Shown here in pieces: positions 8,177-17,293 of a stretch of DNA of 64,000 nt. Numbering within the stretch: position 1 is the first letter of the stretch; the number at the start of each line of letters is the position of its first letter. A model generated the notes under the pieces. It saw only the letters and a program-made list of their open reading frames with translations. It made no database searches and was not told the origin of the DNA. Location: positions 26,146 through 90,145 of the forward strand of contig CAZCVY010000001.1 in NCBI GenBank assembly GCA_964501985.1, in the 5' to 3' direction. The position numbers and the translations under genes were made by a program. Source of the DNA: Bog-366 sp964501985. GTDB lineage: Bacteria > Acidobacteriota > Terriglobia > UBA7540.

Positions 8177-8908
8177 ATGCCACTTGAAGTAGCAAGTCTT
8201 TCGGAACTGGCTGAAGCCTATGCGCAACGGCATCCGAGGGATATTCTGGCTCTGGCGTTTAAGATGTATTCTCCCAGCGTCGGCATTAGCTTCAGCGGTG
8301 CTGAAGACGTAGTTCTGGTCGATCTGGCGTCAAAGCTGGGGGCCAAGTTCCGAGTGTTTTCGCTCGACACAGGGCGTCTCCATCCCGAGACGTTGCGCTT
8401 TCTCGACCAAGTTCGGGAGCGATACGAGATTCCGATTGAGGTTTTCTTTCCTAAGCCGGACGCGGTGGAAGGACTAGTGCGCGAAAAAGGCCTCTTTTCG
8501 TTTTATAAGGACGGCCACCAGGAATGTTGCGGCGTTCGCAAGGTCGAGCCGCTGCGGCGAGCGCTCAGCACCATGAGCGCCTGGGTCACTGGACAGCGCC
8601 GCGACCAGAGCCCCTCAACTCGCGCGTCCGTTCCGGTAGTGCAGGCGGATGCCACCTTCTCCACCCCGGAACATGAACTCGTGAAATTCAACCCCCTGGC
8701 CAATTGGAGTTCCAAGCAGGTTTGGGACTACATCCGCGAAAACGATGTTCCCTATAACTCATTGCACGAGCGGGGATTCATCTCCATTGGATGCGAACCG
8801 TGCACGCGAGCTGTTCTGCCCGGTCAGCACGAGCGAGAGGGGCGATGGTGGTGGGAAGAAGCCACCAAGAAAGAGTGCGGCCTGCACTCTGGAAACAAGG
8901 TGGCTTGA
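8177..8908 (+). CDS. cysH: Assimilatory adenylyl-sulfate (APS) reductase, CysH family
   Basis: A PAPS/APS reductase of 243 aa that reduces adenylyl sulfate to sulfite with thioredoxin. The nucleotide-binding loop is ISFSGAEDVVLVDLA (SGxxD type). Two cysteine pairs, ECCGVRK and GCEPCTR, supply the four ligands of a [4Fe-4S] cluster and mark the APS-specific branch rather than the PAPS-specific enzyme, which lacks them. The C-terminal KKECGLH carries the redox-active catalytic cysteine. The R in GQRRDQSPSTR and the VDTGRL-like LDTGRL segment fit substrate binding. It lies 236 bases after the TauE/SafE gene on the same strand, consistent with sulfite production and export. The intervening spacer is repeat-filled, so separate transcription is possible. 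Confidence 0.93.
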   Translation: MPLEVASLSELAEAYAQRHPRDILALAFKMYSPSVGISFSGAEDVVLVDLASKLGAKFRVFSLDTGRLHPETLRFLDQVRERYEIPIEVFFPKPDAVEGLVREKGLFSFYKDGHQECCGVRKVEPLRRALSTMSAWVTGQRRDQSPSTRASVPVVQADATFSTPEHELVKFNPLANWSSKQVWDYIRENDVPYNSLHERGFISIGCEPCTRAVLPGQHEREGRWWWEEATKKECGLHSGNKVA

Positions 8909-9004
8909 GAACAGTGGCGAGTGATAAGTGACGAGCAAGACCGGGAACGTTGAGGATTGGCAAGCACGGCTGACGGCAGTAACGATCGGTTCGTGGTGCG
9001 AGCT

Positions 9005-10756
9005 TCATGCCGCGGGGAGCATCAGCGTGAACGTGGAGCCTTTACCCAATTGGCTTTCGACGCTGATGGTGCCGTTGGCGCGCTCGACGATGTGTTTGAC
9101 GATCGAGAGTCCCAGGCCGGTTCCGCCCACCTGGCGCGAGCGGGCTTTATCCACGCGATAGAATCGTTCGAAGATACGCGGCAAGTCGTCGTGAGGAATG
9201 CCGATGCCGGTATCGGCGAGGGTGATCTTAACGTGCCCGTCGTCGGTGCAGGCGACTTCCATTCGCGCTTCGCCACCCGGCCGGTTGAACTTAACGGCGT
9301 TATCGAGCAGATTCACCAGTGCCTGCTCCATCTGGAGGCGGTCCCCGAGCACCTGTGCATCCTCCATGGGGCCTGAGACCAGGCTGACGCTGCGCAAGCG
9401 CGCTTCCGCCTCCAGGGTGCGCATCGCAGACTCTATTGCCCCACGCACCGAAACGGGCTCGGGCTCCCGCCGGGCTCTACCCGATTCCAGTTCCGAGAGC
9501 GCCAGCAAATCGGACGAGATATTATTCAGGCGGATGGCGTGGGCTTTGATGATTTCAAGAAACCGGCGGTTGTTTTCCTGGTCTTCCAAAGCCCCTTCCA
9601 GCAGCGTTTCGGCATACCCGCGGATAGCGGTGAGAGGCGTACGCAATTCGTGCGAGACATTGGCGACAAAATCGCGGCGAATGCGCTCCAGGCGGTCGAG
9701 ATCGGTGATGTCGTGCAGAATGGCGATGGCGCCGCGCGCCGTCCCGGAAGTTAGTGGGGCGGCCTGAACTTCATAGAGGCGGTCGGCGGCGGGAAGCTGC
9801 ATGCGCCGCTTGATCGATTCACCAGTGCTGAGCACCCGGTTTAGAAGTTCGCGCAATTCCGGAGCACGCACGAGTTCCACCAACTGCATTCGGGCGGGAA
9901 TGGGATTGGGGCCTCCCACCGCGCGCGTAAATGACGCATTGGCGAACGTGATCCGCAAAGTGCTATCCACCGCAAGCACGCCTTCTACCATGCTGGCCAG
10001 AATTGCTTCGCGCTGGGCCGACTCCACGCTCAGCCGGTCCACCAGTCCGCGGAGTTGCACCGCCGTGTCACTAAGAGAGCGTCCGAGCGCTCCCATCTCG
10101 TCGTCCCCGGGAGGCAGCGGTGCCTGGGAAAAGTGGGCGCCCACCAATCCTTCCGCAAACGCCCGCAGCCGCGCGATGCGCTGAGTGAAGGATTGCGAGA
10201 AGTAATAGGCAATCGCCAGTGCCACCAGCGCGGCGTAGAGGGAAGCCCACAATATTCGCCAGCGGACTGCCGCCACGGCGGAATTAACATCGTCAAGGGG
10301 CACGGCCAGCCGCAGGACATATCCAGGTTCACCTTGATAAGTGATGCGCAGCGCCAGGTAGCACAGATCCTGATTGACGGTCGAACTGTGGCGAGATGAG
10401 GTGCCCACGCCGTGCTGATAAGCCGCCACGATTTCCGGGCGGGTGGAGTGGTTTTCCATGGTTTCGGGATCGTGCTGGGAATCGGCCAGGGCCACACCCT
10501 TCGGGTCGACCATCGTGACGCGCGCGCCCGAGCGCTGCGCGGCCTGGCGCGTCCAATCTTCCAGTTGGGAGGGGGGAATGTTGGCGGTTTCCGTCTCCAG
10601 GATTTGCGCTTCCGCCGCCAACCGCCTGACCACGCTTTGCTCCTCCCGATTGGCGGTGTAGCGGGTCATGTAGAAATTCAGAACCAGCAGGGTTACCGCA
10701 ATCAGCAGGAAAGCACTGGCCAGAAGCTTGCGAAACATGGGGCTGCGAAAGGTCAT
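9005..10756 (-). CDS. phoR: PhoR-like sensor histidine kinase
   Basis: A membrane histidine kinase of about 583 aa. In order it has TM1 (LLASAFLLIAVTLLVLNFY), an extracytoplasmic sensor of about 130 residues, TM2 (ILWASLYAALVALAIAYYF), a HAMP segment, a PAS domain (ILASMVEGVLAVDSTLRITF), HisKA with the phospho-acceptor His in VANVSHELRTPLTAIRGYAE, and a HATPase with NLLDNAVKFN, DTGIGIP, FERFYRVDKAR and GTGLGLSIV. It lies downstream of a PhoB-like regulator on the same strand, 266 bases apart, so the pair is probably a phosphate-type two-component system. The start is uncertain. In-frame ATGs at 10768 and 10756 and a TTG at 10792 are possible, and the latter lies in an intergenic CCAAAATC repeat, so I use 10756. 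Confidence 0.9.
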   Translation of the reverse strand: MTFRSPMFRKLLASAFLLIAVTLLVLNFYMTRYTANREEQSVVRRLAAEAQILETETANIPPSQLEDWTRQAAQRSGARVTMVDPKGVALADSQHDPETMENHSTRPEIVAAYQHGVGTSSRHSSTVNQDLCYLALRITYQGEPGYVLRLAVPLDDVNSAVAAVRWRILWASLYAALVALAIAYYFSQSFTQRIARLRAFAEGLVGAHFSQAPLPPGDDEMGALGRSLSDTAVQLRGLVDRLSVESAQREAILASMVEGVLAVDSTLRITFANASFTRAVGGPNPIPARMQLVELVRAPELRELLNRVLSTGESIKRRMQLPAADRLYEVQAAPLTSGTARGAIAILHDITDLDRLERIRRDFVANVSHELRTPLTAIRGYAETLLEGALEDQENNRRFLEIIKAHAIRLNNISSDLLALSELESGRARREPEPVSVRGAIESAMRTLEAEARLRSVSLVSGPMEDAQVLGDRLQMEQALVNLLDNAVKFNRPGGEARMEVACTDDGHVKITLADTGIGIPHDDLPRIFERFYRVDKARSRQVGGTGLGLSIVKHIVERANGTISVESQLGKGSTFTLMLPAA

Positions 10757-10759
10757 GGA

Positions 10760-11019
10760 ACTTGGCATTTTGGATTTGCGATTTTGGATCAAAGAGAGAG
10801 TCGCAAAGCACCGAAATCAGGAATCCAAAGTGGAGATCGAGGGCGAGCTGCGACACACGGCCTTGACCCGCTGGAATTAGACCACATCGGTTCTGCGGGA
10901 GCAATTGTTATCGAAATCGATGGCGCGGACACCCGGCCGGAACCTTGAAATGGCGATATTGGATCACAATGCGGGAGCTTGCGTGCACCTTATCTAATCC
11001 AAAATCGAAAACCCAAATT
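10760..11019. repeat. CCAAAATCGAAA-type degenerate repeats in the phoB-phoR spacer
   Basis: On the minus strand the spacer between the regulator and kinase genes contains imperfect units such as ccaaaatcgcaaatccaaaa (around 10768-10790) and aatccaaaatcgaaaaccca (10997-11016). It resembles the decamer repeats at 7950-8131. No gene is visible between the two. Confidence 0.5.
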
Positions 11020-11022
11020 AAG

Positions 11023-11736
11023 CTAAGCCTCAACGCCCTCGAGGACTTCCGGGGAAAAGCGATACCCGCTGCCGCGCACGGTTTGAAGAAACTGCGGGCG
11101 GTTAGGGAATTCTTCAATCTTCTCGCGCAAGCGGCGAATGTGCACGTCCACGGTGCGCGGAGTCACAAAACGGTCGCGGCCCCAAACCTCATCCAGCAAG
11201 CGGTCGCGATCGAACACATGCCGCGGGTGCGCAGCCAGGAAGTAGAGCAGCTTGAACTCGAGCGCGCTCAACTCGACCGGCCGCCCGCGTACGCTCACTT
11301 CCTGCGTGCGCGTATCGAGACGCAGGGCGCCCGCTTCCACTACTTCGCGCTTTTCCGCCACACGCTCCTGGCGGCGCAAGACCGCTTTCACCCGTGCCAC
11401 CAACTCGCGCGGGCTGAAGGGCTTCACCACGTAATCGTCCGCGCCGATTTCCAGGCCCAACACGCGGTCCATCTCCTCGCTCTTGGCGGTGAGGAAAATA
11501 ACCGGCAACGACTTCATGCGCTCGTCGGCACGTAGCCGCTTGCAAATTTCAAACCCGTCTTCGTCGGGAAGCAGAATGTCGAGGAGCACGAGGTCGGCAG
11601 GATTGCGGCGGAGATACTCCACACCTTCGCGGCCGCGGGAAAAGCTCTCGACCTCAAAGCCTTCCTTGCGGAAGTTATACCGCACTAGTTCAACGATGTC
11701 GCGCTCGTCTTCAATGATGACTACACGTTGACGCAC
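11023..11736 (-). CDS. phoB: PhoB-like response regulator (OmpR family)
   Basis: A 237-aa regulator. The N-terminal receiver carries the acidic pair in VVIIEDERD, the phospho-acceptor Asp in LVLLDILLPDEDGFE, the Thr in IFLTAKSE and the Lys in DDYVVKPFSPREL. The C-terminal OmpR winged helix spans about 135-230 (VELSALEFKLLYFLAAHP, VDVHIRRLREKIE, QTVRGSGYRF). It would bind direct-repeat operators after phosphorylation by the adjacent PhoR-like kinase. The GTG start cannot be moved upstream because the receiver begins at once. It has no Shine-Dalgarno sequence, and TATAAT lies only six bases before it, so the mRNA may be leaderless. The gene is named by family resemblance, and phosphate control is inferred. 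Confidence 0.9.
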   Translation of the reverse strand: MRQRVVIIEDERDIVELVRYNFRKEGFEVESFSRGREGVEYLRRNPADLVLLDILLPDEDGFEICKRLRADERMKSLPVIFLTAKSEEMDRVLGLEIGADDYVVKPFSPRELVARVKAVLRRQERVAEKREVVEAGALRLDTRTQEVSVRGRPVELSALEFKLLYFLAAHPRHVFDRDRLLDEVWGRDRFVTPRTVDVHIRRLREKIEEFPNRPQFLQTVRGSGYRFSPEVLEGVEA

Positions 11737-11742
11737 GGCAGG

Positions 11743-11748
11743 ATTATA
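11743..11748 (-). promoter_or_regulatory. TATAAT -10 element six bases before the phoB start (leaderless candidate)
   Basis: On the minus strand a perfect TATAAT ends six bases before the GTG start at 11736. A start point seven bases downstream would fall on the G of GTG. The matching -35 position is poor (CACTGT) but overlaps an ACTGTCGTAAC stretch that resembles half a Pho box. That suggests activation by PhoB itself, and it is weak evidence. Confidence 0.5.
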
Positions 11749-12196
11749 ACACCCGTATTGTTACGACAGTGTTAATAGATACGCCAATCTGCATGACTTA
11801 ATGTGACGGCCATCGGTTCAACTTGGCCGGTTCAGGCGGCATTCTTCCGGCTCCGTTACCGCACTCGAACACTCAATCAACTCACGTATTTACAATAACA
11901 TAACACATGAAGTGGACTGGTCGTGGGCGCCACGACTCTCCGGTCTGCACGAGCAGAAACTCCGAGTCGATGGCGATTCCGACACGGAATCCGCTGATTC
12001 GCCCACCCCGGGAAAGTGGACTATCGCCGCGTTTCGTGACTGGGCGTTCGCGCTCTCCGCCTTTCCGTTCGCTGACCGGGAAGAACACTTGGATTAAATG
12101 TTTTCCCCAGCTCCCGAAAAATCCGCTACCGCTAGTAGTTGGGCTCCCTCGGACCGCGAGATTTTGTATAAAATATAGAAATCATATTCTTCTAGG

Positions 12197-12212
12197 TAGT
12201 ACTGCAGTACTA
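12197..12212. promoter_or_regulatory. 16-bp perfect palindrome in a gene-free region
   Basis: TAGTACTGCAGTACTA is a perfect dyad inside an AT-rich stretch (about 12160-12230). The gap 11737-12483 otherwise contains no convincing gene. Reading frames on both strands there lack start signals and recognisable composition. The palindrome could be an operator for a dimeric regulator of the downstream lipoprotein gene. Confidence 0.35.
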
Positions 12213-12606
12213 TAGATAACTAATTGTGACTGCCGTAACGTGGCTGCTGCCGGTGCATCCCTAGGCTTCCGGCTGATCGCAACTCGCTGGATGAGTGCGC
12301 AAAGGGATGGCAATGACACCGCGAGAGCGAATAGCCGCATCCTCAACCTTCGGGCGCATGCTAACTCTGCGCTTCCCCCTCGTCCTGCGGTAGTGTTTTC
12401 GCCGCTTAGCTATCCGATCGGAATAGAAGAATTCAACCGATATCGGCCGCGACTCTCGCAGCCGACATGAAGGGTGTGCAACCATGGCAGGAATTGCTCT
12501 TCTTAAGATGACTCAACACTTCATTTGTTCGCTTGAAAGGAAGTACACGGGGAAAGTATGGGCTTCATCTCAAAACGGCAAGGCGCGCGTCGCGGGGACA
12601 AGTCAG

Positions 12607-15036
12607 ATGCCAACCGGGATTCGGCATCGACAACCCGCGACACCGGCCATTCTTCCTGCGGTTTTCATCGCCATTGCGGTTTTCTCGATTTCCTGCGGGG
12701 GCGGAGGAACGATAAACGCCGCTGCGGCCACGTTAGACCCTCCCGCTACGAGTCTATCTCCCGCCAACGTGAGTTTCGGAACACAGTCCGTGGAGAGTTC
12801 GAGTAGCGCGGAGCCCGTCACGCTGACCAACTCCGGCAAGACAGCCCTGGGTATTACCAGCATTGGGATCTCGGGTGCCAACGCCAGCAACTTTGTTCAG
12901 ACTAACAATTGCGGCACTTCAGTGGCCGCAGGCGCCAAATGCACCATCAGCGTCACCTTCACGCCCTCCGCCAGCGGGGCCCGGTCGGCCACCTTGAGCG
13001 TTGCCGACAGTGCCAACTACCACCCGCAGACCGTGGGCCTTTCCGGAACCGGCAAAAGCACCGTGGCTGCGGCCAGCCTTTCTCCCACCAGTTTGGCCTT
13101 CGGGAGCGTGTCTGTGGATACGGCCAGTGCGGCTCAGACGATTACGCTGACCAACTCGGGCACCACCGCTTTAAGCATTACCAGCCTCGGTGTCTCGGGC
13201 GCCAGCGCCAGTAACTTTGTTCAAAACAACAATTGCGGCAGCTCGGTCGCAGCGGGCGCACACTGCACGATCACCGTCACTTTCACGCCTTCTGCCGGCG
13301 GAGCTCTTGCGGCCACCCTGAGTGTTGCCGACAATGCCAGCGGTAGCCCCCAGACCGTGAGCCTTTCCGGAACCGGCGCCGCGGCCGCGGTCGGTCTCTC
13401 CCCTACCAGCCTGGCTTTCGGGAGCCTGCCCTCGGGCACCACTAGTTCGGCGCAGACGATTACCCTGACCAACGCCGGCACCACAGCGTTGACTATTACA
13501 GGCGTCGCAATCTCCGGCGCCAGCGCCGGCAGCTTTATTCAGAGCAATAATTGCGGCAGTTCGGTCGGCGCCGGCGCCCATTGCTCGATCAGCGTCACCT
13601 TCAAGCCTTCGGCCAGCGGGATTGATGCTGCGACCCTCAGCATCACGGACAGTGGCAGCGGCAGTCCCCAGGCGGTCAGCCTGACGGGCACCGGAACAAC
13701 TACCGCCTCGGGGCAAACCATCACGGTCGAGCCCACCGACGACTTGCAAACGCTCGTCACGGAATACCCTGGGTCCACCACCTTTTCCCTCGCGCCCGGA
13801 ACCTATCGTCTCCAGTCTGTAGTGCCGCAGTCCGGCGATTCGTTTGTAGGGCAAACGGGAGCGATTATCAGCGGCGCCGCGTTGCTGACAAACTTCACTC
13901 AGGATGGCTCGTACTGGACAGCCGAAGTCTCGGTCACCGAGCAGGCATCCTATCCCGGTTCCTGCCTCTCAACGTCTCCTGTCTGCATGTATCCCGAGGA
14001 TCTGTTTTTCAACAACGTGCTGAAGACCCGGGTCGCCAGCTTATCCGATGTCGGTCCCGGCACCTGGTATCTGGATTACAGCAATCAGACCGCTTATATG
14101 GGCGACGACCCTGCCGGACAGACCGTGGAAATCAGCGAGTTGCCGTCGGCCTTTGGCGGTGGTGCAACGAACGTCACCCTCAGCAATCTGATCATCGAAA
14201 AGTACGCCGCAGTGGCCCAAAGCGGGGCGATCCAGCCCGTCGGTACAGGTTGGACCATCGAGAATTGTGAAATCCGGTACAACCACGGCCGGGGGATCAC
14301 AACTTACAGCAGCATGAACATCACGAACAACAACGTTCACAATAACGGAGACCTGGGAATAGGCGGCGGCGGCACGACCGTAACCGTGAGCGGCAACCAA
14401 ATCTCCTATAACAATGCTTGCGGGTACGACTGGGGCTGGGAGGCGGGCGGGGCCAAATTCGCCGGGATCACAGATCTAATTGTGGAGAACAATAATTCGT
14501 ACGATAACAACGGCCCCGGATTTTGGAATGACATCAACAGCCAGACTGTCACCTATACGGGGAACCAAACCTCCGCGAATGTCGTGGCGGGCATCCTGAT
14601 CGAAATTAGTAATGGGGTAACGATCACCAACAACACCATCGTGAATGACGGGTTTGTGCCCGGCGAAACGACGATCTGGTACGGCGCCGGAATTCTGATT
14701 AGCACCGCCTCCAACGTCACGATCTCCGGGAACACCGTCACCAACTGCATGAATGGTATCGGCGGCATATATTCTGATCGAGGTGACAATCCGAGCGGCG
14801 TACCATATGCGTTGCAGAATGTCGTTGCCGGCAACAACACGATCACACAAGGCACAGGCATGGCCATGGGCGTCGTTACAGAGGGTACGGAAGATGGCAC
14901 CACAGCCGTCTATACAAGCATGGGCAACAACTTCTCGGGCAATACGTTTGTGCTGACCAATCCCTCCACGGGCCTCTACTTCTACTGGATGGGAGAGTCC
15001 ATGACGTTGGCCACCTGGGACAGCGACGTGAACTGA
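12607..15036 (+). CDS. Lipoprotein with choice-of-anchor-D (ASH-like) repeats and a parallel beta-helix domain
   Basis: A surface-exposed protein of 809 aa from this start. The N-terminus (RHRQPATPAILPAVFIAIAV then SISCGGGG) looks like a lipoprotein signal with Cys about 30. Three near-identical modules of about 103 residues follow. Each has SLxFGS/T, QTITLTNSGTTAL, GASASNF, a CGxSVxAGAHCTIxVTFTP core with two conserved Cys, and a closing GSPQxVSLSGTG, which is the choice-of-anchor-D/ASH pattern. From about residue 370 on there is a right-handed beta-helix of the pectate-lyase/NosD type, rich in Asn ladders such as NITNNNVHNNGDLGI and TISGNTVTNC. Function is unknown. It may bind or process polysaccharide. 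The ATG at 12484 would add 41 residues ahead of the signal. Confidence 0.82.
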   Translation: MPTGIRHRQPATPAILPAVFIAIAVFSISCGGGGTINAAAATLDPPATSLSPANVSFGTQSVESSSSAEPVTLTNSGKTALGITSIGISGANASNFVQTNNCGTSVAAGAKCTISVTFTPSASGARSATLSVADSANYHPQTVGLSGTGKSTVAAASLSPTSLAFGSVSVDTASAAQTITLTNSGTTALSITSLGVSGASASNFVQNNNCGSSVAAGAHCTITVTFTPSAGGALAATLSVADNASGSPQTVSLSGTGAAAAVGLSPTSLAFGSLPSGTTSSAQTITLTNAGTTALTITGVAISGASAGSFIQSNNCGSSVGAGAHCSISVTFKPSASGIDAATLSITDSGSGSPQAVSLTGTGTTTASGQTITVEPTDDLQTLVTEYPGSTTFSLAPGTYRLQSVVPQSGDSFVGQTGAIISGAALLTNFTQDGSYWTAEVSVTEQASYPGSCLSTSPVCMYPEDLFFNNVLKTRVASLSDVGPGTWYLDYSNQTAYMGDDPAGQTVEISELPSAFGGGATNVTLSNLIIEKYAAVAQSGAIQPVGTGWTIENCEIRYNHGRGITTYSSMNITNNNVHNNGDLGIGGGGTTVTVSGNQISYNNACGYDWGWEAGGAKFAGITDLIVENNNSYDNNGPGFWNDINSQTVTYTGNQTSANVVAGILIEISNGVTITNNTIVNDGFVPGETTIWYGAGILISTASNVTISGNTVTNCMNGIGGIYSDRGDNPSGVPYALQNVVAGNNTITQGTGMAMGVVTEGTEDGTTAVYTSMGNNFSGNTFVLTNPSTGLYFYWMGESMTLATWDSDVN

Positions 15037-15146
15037 TGCTTACTTCATCGACGCTTGACGGAAAATGCCGGACATGATACCGGAATGGTTGGTGAGGCCG
15101 ATGCGAGGAGGCCCGCGTTCGCCGTTGCCTGGTTTAAGGCGCGTCC

Positions 15147-17132
15147 ATGAACAACCACCCGGATGTAATGGAGAACCGCGAACCCGCGGCACGCGGTCTG
15201 GACGTTCCGCAGCGTGCCGCTTCCTTTTTTGCCGGGCCATGGCCAACGGCGGTTCTCCTGCTGCTTGCGACTTTGCCTTATATCGGCGTCCTCCGAAATG
15301 ATTTCGTCTACACGTACGACGATCGGGTCCTGATCCTCGACAACCCCTACGTTCACAACTTCCAGCACCTACGCGAAGTGCTGACCACAACCCTGTTTTC
15401 AAGCCTGGGGGCGCAGGGCGGAACGCCCTACTACCGGCCCCTCGCTACCCTGTGCTTCTTGTTCTGCTATCAAATCTTCGGCCCCGTGGCCTTCGGCTTC
15501 CATTTAGTCAGCTTCCTCCTGAACGCCGCGGAGGTGATCGTTCTATTTCTATTCGCGGCGCAACTGCTGGGTGATCGCATTGCCGCCTTCGCCGCTGCGG
15601 GACTGTTCGCGCTCCATCCTGTCCACGTGGAGGCTGTCGCGTGGATTTCCGACGTGACGGATCTAGAGGTGACCCTCTTTTACCTCCTCACGGTCTCGTT
15701 CTTCTTGCGCATCGCCACTCCGCGGGGCGGGCGCAGAATCTGGGCTGAAGCCGCCATGACGGCGAGTTTCGTCCTCGCCATTTTCTCCAAAGAGCAGGCG
15801 TTGACTCTTCCTTTGCTCGCGGTGGTCTACGAGCATTTCTATCGTCCCGACCGAGCAGAAACCACGCGATCCCAGAAGGTGCTTCGTTATGCGCCGCTGT
15901 GGCTTGTGAGTTTGGGCTATGTGCTTCTTCGCATTCGCCTGATGGGCGCGTTCGCCCATGCCACGAGAATGCACACGCTCGACCTGCGCGAGACGCTGCT
16001 TTCTGCCGTGGCGCTCGTGGGCCAATACTTGGGAATCCTCCTCTGGCCCATGCGCCTTTCGGCGTTCCATACGTTCCGTGCCAGCAACAGCTTTTTTGAA
16101 ATGCCGGTTCTCGCGGGGGTGGCGGCCTTGGTGCTTTGCGCGTATCTGTTTTTCGTCCTTTGGAAGCGCGCGCGACAGGCCTCGTTTGGATTTCTGTGGC
16201 TGTTACTCACGCTGACCCCGGTTCTGAATGCCGGATGGATGAGCGCTTACGTGTTTGGCGAGCGCTACGTTTATTTGCCCTCCGTAGGTTTTTGCCTTGT
16301 TGCCGGTTGGGCCTGCGCGGCCCTTTGGCAAGCGGCATCGAGCCAGCGCAAGCTGCGCACAGCGATGTTGGCCGCCGGGTGTGTGGTCGCTGCGCTTTGC
16401 GCCCTCCGCATCAGCACGCGCGTGCTCGACTGGCAGGATGACATCACTTTATTCACTCAGGCTCTGGTGGCGGAGCCCGGCGACTACCGCTGCCACGACG
16501 CTTTAGGACTCGCTTACTGGATTCGCGGAGATTCCGACAAGGCCGAACGCGAATGGCAGGAGACGCTGCGGCTGCAACCCAACAACAACCAAACCCTCGA
16601 GTTGATAGGGGCGCTCTACGCGCAGAGAAAGCGCCTTGATTTGGCCATTCCGCTCCTCGAGCGCAGCCTCTTGTTGAATCCACGGAACGAGGACGCGCAC
16701 ATGAACCTGGGTGCGGCCTACGCTGAAACCGGCAAGATGGATCGCGCGGAGGAGCAATTTCGCGCTGCCGTGCTCCTGTCACCCGCGAACTTCAACGCCC
16801 ACAACATGCTCGGCAAAGTCTATTTTGATTCCAATCGGCTCACCGCGGCGGAGCAGCAGTTCCGTCAGTCTCTGGAATGTGAGCCCAACGTTGCCGCCTA
16901 CGACTATTTGGGCTACATCTACGCCCAGTGGGGGGACCAAGCTCGGGCGGAGAAAGCTTTCAAGGCGGCGCTGGCGATGAAAAGTTCCGACAGCCACGCC
17001 CACTTCCATCTGGGATTAATTTACGCCGCCACCGGCCGGACCTCCCAAGCCGTCGACGAGATGCGATCGGCGCTATCGGCTGATCCCAACAATCTTGAAA
17101 TCCGCTCAGCCCTAGAAAAACTGCAACCGTAG
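15147..17132 (+). CDS. TMTC-like multi-pass membrane protein with C-terminal TPR repeats
   Basis: A 661-aa protein. About ten hydrophobic segments fill residues 35-420, preceded by the luminal/periplasmic acidic motif VYTYDDRVLILDNPYVHN and containing ALHPVHVEAVAWISDVTDL. Both are hallmarks of GT-C/TMTC-like putative protein O-mannosyltransferases. From about residue 440 six TPR units follow in register (for example DALGLAYWIRGDSDKAEREW and NLGAAYAETGKMDRAEEQF), ending at the stop. By family analogy it may transfer a sugar from a lipid carrier to proteins at the outer face of the membrane. That activity is not shown. It follows the beta-helix lipoprotein gene by 110 bases on the same strand, which makes that protein one conceivable substrate. 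Confidence 0.85.
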   Translation: MNNHPDVMENREPAARGLDVPQRAASFFAGPWPTAVLLLLATLPYIGVLRNDFVYTYDDRVLILDNPYVHNFQHLREVLTTTLFSSLGAQGGTPYYRPLATLCFLFCYQIFGPVAFGFHLVSFLLNAAEVIVLFLFAAQLLGDRIAAFAAAGLFALHPVHVEAVAWISDVTDLEVTLFYLLTVSFFLRIATPRGGRRIWAEAAMTASFVLAIFSKEQALTLPLLAVVYEHFYRPDRAETTRSQKVLRYAPLWLVSLGYVLLRIRLMGAFAHATRMHTLDLRETLLSAVALVGQYLGILLWPMRLSAFHTFRASNSFFEMPVLAGVAALVLCAYLFFVLWKRARQASFGFLWLLLTLTPVLNAGWMSAYVFGERYVYLPSVGFCLVAGWACAALWQAASSQRKLRTAMLAAGCVVAALCALRISTRVLDWQDDITLFTQALVAEPGDYRCHDALGLAYWIRGDSDKAEREWQETLRLQPNNNQTLELIGALYAQRKRLDLAIPLLERSLLLNPRNEDAHMNLGAAYAETGKMDRAEEQFRAAVLLSPANFNAHNMLGKVYFDSNRLTAAEQQFRQSLECEPNVAAYDYLGYIYAQWGDQARAEKAFKAALAMKSSDSHAHFHLGLIYAATGRTSQAVDEMRSALSADPNNLEIRSALEKLQP

Positions 17133-17293
17133 AAATCCCACCTCCAAGTTCCGTTAACGGCAAAGATTTGCCTTGGGGAGAGGGTCCGTATAGACTTGTG
17201 CGGCCTTTTGGCGCGACCGTCATGGCCATGACCCAGCGCGGCCATGACGCCCTCGCCACGCTTCGAGCTGAGAACTGGCAACAAGAGGTCATT

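Noticed and set aside
11773..11800. Pho box upstream of phoB (CCGTCACATTAAGTCATGC on the minus strand)
   Set aside because: The two GTCA cores are ten bases apart instead of eleven and flanks fit poorly; mentioned only as a weak possibility.
11882..12215. Short open frames on both strands upstream of the lipoprotein gene
   Set aside because: No ribosome binding sites, no recognisable motif, Arg/Pro/Ser-biased composition.
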